A program made the translations under genes and the position numbers. 64,000 bases of DNA from CAZOVB01 sp964583095. Its GTDB lineage: Bacteria > Planctomycetota > Phycisphaerae > SM23-33. Every line of letters starts with the position of its first letter. The stretch's first letter is position 1. This document shows positions 61,768-64,000 of this stretch, in pieces. The notes under the pieces were generated by a model that saw only the letters and a program-made list of their open reading frames with translations, was not told the origin of the DNA and did no database searches. The stretch is taken from NCBI GenBank assembly GCA_964583095.1, contig CAZOVB010000003.1:124001-188000 (forward strand), written 5' to 3'.

Positions 61768-62384
61768 CCGGCGGGACAAGACATCCTGGCTTGCGGCTAT
61801 TGCTTGCTCTGCGCCCGATCGTCCAGCAACCGCTGGTCGGCTGGGGCCTCTGGGCGCTGTCCACTACGGGGTTCTACTTCACCTACCTGGCTGCGTGGGA
61901 TGTCACCCGTCCGCCGAGTCACCCGCTGGCTCAGACCCAGGCCTACCGCACGGCCGTTCCGATGCTCACCGCTTTTGAGCTGATCGGACTGATCGTCCTG
62001 CTGGGGGCGATGCCCTTTGACCGTCTGAGCGTTTCAGGCCACCCGCGACGCTCCTCGCTGCTGCGTCGGGCCCGAAGGCGGCGCCTGGTGCCTTTCGCAG
62101 CCGCTACCGGCGTGAACCTCCTCGGCGGCGGGGTTCTCCTGGTCTCGGCCTGGCTGGAAGGCTCGACCGAGATCCCCGAATACGTCACCCTGGCCGTGAA
62201 TCTCCTGACGGTGCTTGCGATGGTCACGTCCCTGGCCTGGGCGTCCCGGTTCCTGGCTCACCGGCTCCAGGGCCACAGCGCTGCCCTGGTCAACACCCTC
62301 GGCGGGTGGGTCGCAGCGCTGGCAGCGGCCGGGAGCGGATGGCTGGCTTACCACGCCTGGTTCTGGTTGGGCTGGGCAGGCTGA
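61764..62384 (+). CDS. Unknown membrane protein
   Basis: A 206-residue protein with about five membrane segments (WGLWALSTTGFYFTYLAA; PMLTAFELIGLIVLLGAM; FAAATGVNLLGGGVLLVSAW; VTLAVNLLTVLAMVTSLAWA; GGWVAALAAAGSGWLAYHAW) and an Arg-rich cytoplasmic loop. Not recognised. GTG start overlaps the preceding stop (GTGA), and TAGAAT lies 6 nt before it. The 3' end overlaps the convergent gene by 37 nt. Confidence 0.6.
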   Translation: MTGGTRHPGLRLLLALRPIVQQPLVGWGLWALSTTGFYFTYLAAWDVTRPPSHPLAQTQAYRTAVPMLTAFELIGLIVLLGAMPFDRLSVSGHPRRSSLLRRARRRRLVPFAAATGVNLLGGGVLLVSAWLEGSTEIPEYVTLAVNLLTVLAMVTSLAWASRFLAHRLQGHSAALVNTLGGWVAALAAAGSGWLAYHAWFWLGWAG

Positions 62385-63076
62385 GGCGGGGATTTCCTGC
62401 CGTTGGGCAGGGACCACTCGGCAAGGGCCAGAACAGCCGCCAGGGCCAGCCAGAGCAGGATCGGCCAGATCGAATCCGCCCCTTGGCTTGCCCTTCCTGT
62501 CGTGTAGAGGCGTGTGAGGACTCCCGCCGACCAGATCGTCTCGTGGCCGGGAAGCAGAAGGATATCCGCCGCTACGTACCACAACCCCGCCGCCCCCACG
62601 GTGAGCATCGCCCCGGCCAGCAGGGCCCCGGGCCCCCACCGCTTCCGTCGGGCCCAGGCGCCCAGGGCCAATCCCAGGAGCCCCGCCCCGGCCACGTGGG
62701 CAACCGTCCAGAGCGCCTGGGAAAACGAGACCGAACCCAGCCACGCGCCACAGAACCACCAGGGAACCGAGACGAGAAGCAAAACGAGAAACAGACAGAT
62801 AGACCGTGACCAATACGTTCCCGACCCAGGCAGATGCCTGTGCAGACTCACCACCGGCCAGATCAGAAGAAAATAGGCCGCCTGGACCACAGCCAGCGTC
62901 GAAAGAACCGGCAGCCTGGCGGTGTCGCCCCCGCCGCGTCGGGGATGGATCCACCCGGGAAAGAGCCCCAGGGCCAGGCCGATGAGCATCACCAGCAGAT
63001 AGACGACCGAGGCCGGCGACCAGAAGCGAATCGCCCGGTCCCTGGACGGCTCCCCGGTCTGGTGGTCTGAGGCCAT
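62348..63076 (-). CDS. Unknown polytopic membrane protein
   Basis: A 242-residue protein with about six membrane segments (VVYLLVMLIGLALGLFPGW; AYFLLIWPVVSL; CLFLVLLLVSVPWWFCGAW; VAHVAGAGLLGLALGAWA; AMLTVGAAGLWYVAADILLL; ILLWLALAAVLALAEW). No known family recognised. Its ATG directly follows the stop of the FtsQ-like gene. The last 37 nt overlap the convergent membrane protein gene. Confidence 0.65.
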   Translation of the reverse strand: MASDHQTGEPSRDRAIRFWSPASVVYLLVMLIGLALGLFPGWIHPRRGGGDTARLPVLSTLAVVQAAYFLLIWPVVSLHRHLPGSGTYWSRSICLFLVLLLVSVPWWFCGAWLGSVSFSQALWTVAHVAGAGLLGLALGAWARRKRWGPGALLAGAMLTVGAAGLWYVAADILLLPGHETIWSAGVLTRLYTTGRASQGADSIWPILLWLALAAVLALAEWSLPNGRKSPPQPAQPNQNQAW

Positions 63077-64000
63077 CTATCGCACATCCGGTGTTGGCAA
63101 CCGAAGGTCGATTTCTCTCCGGCTGGTCAGTTGTCCGTTGAGATCGTCATGGATTTTGCGGAAATTCTCCATCTTCTTCTCCGGGGAGAGCTTCCAGTCT
63201 CCCTTGATCCGGGGGAAGTGCCCGAAGTCGACGTAGACTTCCCGCCCGGCCGAATCCATCGCCCGGAAGGACAACTGGCGTTTCTGGCTGTAGTCTCCCA
63301 GCTCGATCAGCCATCGGTATCGCTGCCACCAGTCCAGTCTCATGATCAGTCCTGCCAGGCGCAGGGCGTCCTGGAGATCCTCTCCCGGCCAGGTTCGGCC
63401 CGGGTCGGCGGCAGCGCCCGAGGCGTCGTAGATCCGAACATACGGGACAAGCTGGGCATCGGGCTGGTATCGCGGTCGGTTGTGCTGGGTGTAATATCTG
63501 CGTTGCCCGTCGACCTTGAAAGCGGCCACGGGGACCTGGTTGGCCGGGAGAACCACGCCGGAATCGTCCACGTAGCTGTAGCGTTCCATACCGCGACTGT
63601 CCAGGTGGACCACTACGGCAAAGGGGGCCCGAAACTCGGCCTCGACCTGCACGATCCCCTGTTGCCTCCCGGCCGAATCCAGTTCCTTTCGGACCGGTTT
63701 GACCTTTTGGATCCACGGATTGGATCGGGCAAGGGTGTAGACCTTCCGTGCGAGGTCTTTGTCATGAAACTGGGCATCTTGAGGGGTCATGGCTGCGCGG
63801 AGCTGAGCGACCACCTCCGGCGGCATCCACGGTGGGGTGGAAACCAGCTCGACGCGGAAGTCGCGCGTCGTGCGGCGATCGGCCAGCACGTGATGCTCCA
63901 TTTCACTCAGGCCCCACAGGGCCGGGGCGATACTCACCGCCAGCAAGGCCAGCCAGAACGCCCGGACGCGCACGCGCCGACGGTCCGGCTCGTCGAGCCG
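63077..64000 (-). CDS. Possible FtsQ-like membrane protein (5' end at window edge)
   Basis: At least 298 residues; the frame stays open to the window edge (a GTG at 63973 is the first internal start, preceded by Arg-rich codons), so the true start may be outside. One N-terminal membrane segment (FWLALLAVSIAPALWGL), then a POTRA-like region (WIQKVKPVRKELDSAGRQ) and MERYSYVDDSGVVLPANQVP, and a C-terminal IDLRLP motif. This order resembles FtsQ/DivIB, the divisome protein, but no mur or fts gene is visible and similarity is loose. An unrelated exported protein is possible. Confidence 0.45.
   Translation of the reverse strand, partial: RLDEPDRRRVRVRAFWLALLAVSIAPALWGLSEMEHHVLADRRTTRDFRVELVSTPPWMPPEVVAQLRAAMTPQDAQFHDKDLARKVYTLARSNPWIQKVKPVRKELDSAGRQQGIVQVEAEFRAPFAVVVHLDSRGMERYSYVDDSGVVLPANQVPVAAFKVDGQRRYYTQHNRPRYQPDAQLVPYVRIYDASGAAADPGRTWPGEDLQDALRLAGLIMRLDWWQRYRWLIELGDYSQKRQLSFRAMDSAGREVYVDFGHFPRIKGDWKLSPEKKMENFRKIHDDLNGQLTSRREIDLRLPTPDVR

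Noticed and set aside
1..64000. CRISPR arrays, insertion sequences, integrases, attachment sites, tRNA and rRNA genes
   Set aside because: None was seen: no regularly spaced repeats, no transposase or integrase motifs and no tRNA-like cloverleaf.

Overview
The window looks like chromosomal DNA of a planctomycete, most likely from the Phycisphaerae side of the phylum (inference; no rRNA or other decisive marker is present). The clues are high GC, sulfatases, large glycoside hydrolases of the GH38 and (probable) GH106 types, secreted HEAT-like proteins, a Ser/Thr kinase fused to a long TPR-like tail, FHA domains joined to secretion ATPases, and an enlarged RseP protease. About 95 percent of the sequence is coding, genes are tightly packed with many 1-4 nt stop/start overlaps, and no gene-free stretch reaches 300 nt. 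I see no tRNA, rRNA, CRISPR, insertion sequence or prophage.

Layout. 1-6.2 kb: the 3' end of a sulfatase, the gatC-gatA-(zinc ribbon)-gatB amidotransferase operon, an amidohydrolase and a sulfatase remnant. 6.2-11.7 kb: a DNA methyltransferase-like gene and a secreted HEAT/beta-propeller gene on the minus strand, divergent from a 1000-residue glycosidase. 11.7-26.5 kb: one minus-strand Tad/Flp pilus operon of 14 genes (two CpaF ATPases, two Flp pilins, prepilin peptidase, three TadE/TadG-like proteins, TadB, TadC, CpaB, an FHA protein and a Ser/Thr kinase). 26.7-34.3 kb: minus-strand housekeeping genes (endonuclease V, threonine aldolase, two Nudix hydrolases, dapB, thrC, a rhomboid protease) plus a SUKH-like acidic protein. 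34.5-41.4 kb: plus-strand dxr-rseP-pyrC-NYN nuclease, a secreted zinc-ribbon protein and coaD; nadD is convergent. 42.1-47.2 kb: hisF overlapping a PilT-type ATPase, a candidate structured RNA, a degenerate membrane-anchored GspE/PilB-like protein and a CvpA-like protein. 47.3-53.1 kb: thioesterase-iorA-iorB-paaK-ACT-paaK, an aryl-pyruvate oxidation and CoA-ligation operon. 53.2-58.9 kb: Mn-type superoxide dismutase, a VOC protein, and a DUF6485-dehydrogenase-GH38 operon. 59.1-64 kb: a secreted thioredoxin-like protein, a lipoprotein, a PilC/GspF-like protein, two unknown membrane proteins and a possible FtsQ-like protein cut by the window edge.

Themes. Two pilus/secretion machineries are represented: a nearly complete inner-membrane Tad system that carries its own kinase and phosphothreonine-reading FHA modules, and scattered type IV pilus/type II parts (PilT-like, PilB-like, PilC-like). 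Amino-acid metabolism is prominent: synthesis of Thr, Lys and His, and anaerobic-style oxidation of aromatic amino acids through IorAB. Recurring promoter-like sequences (TTGCCC or TTGTCC, 17 nt, TAGAAT) were found, and several genes have a -10-like box only 6-10 nt before the start codon, suggesting leaderless transcripts. The most unusual items are the kinase/FHA Tad locus, the structured intergenic RNA at 44.1-44.3 kb, the Walker-degenerate GspE-like protein beside it, and an IorA that lacks the usual ferredoxin domain.
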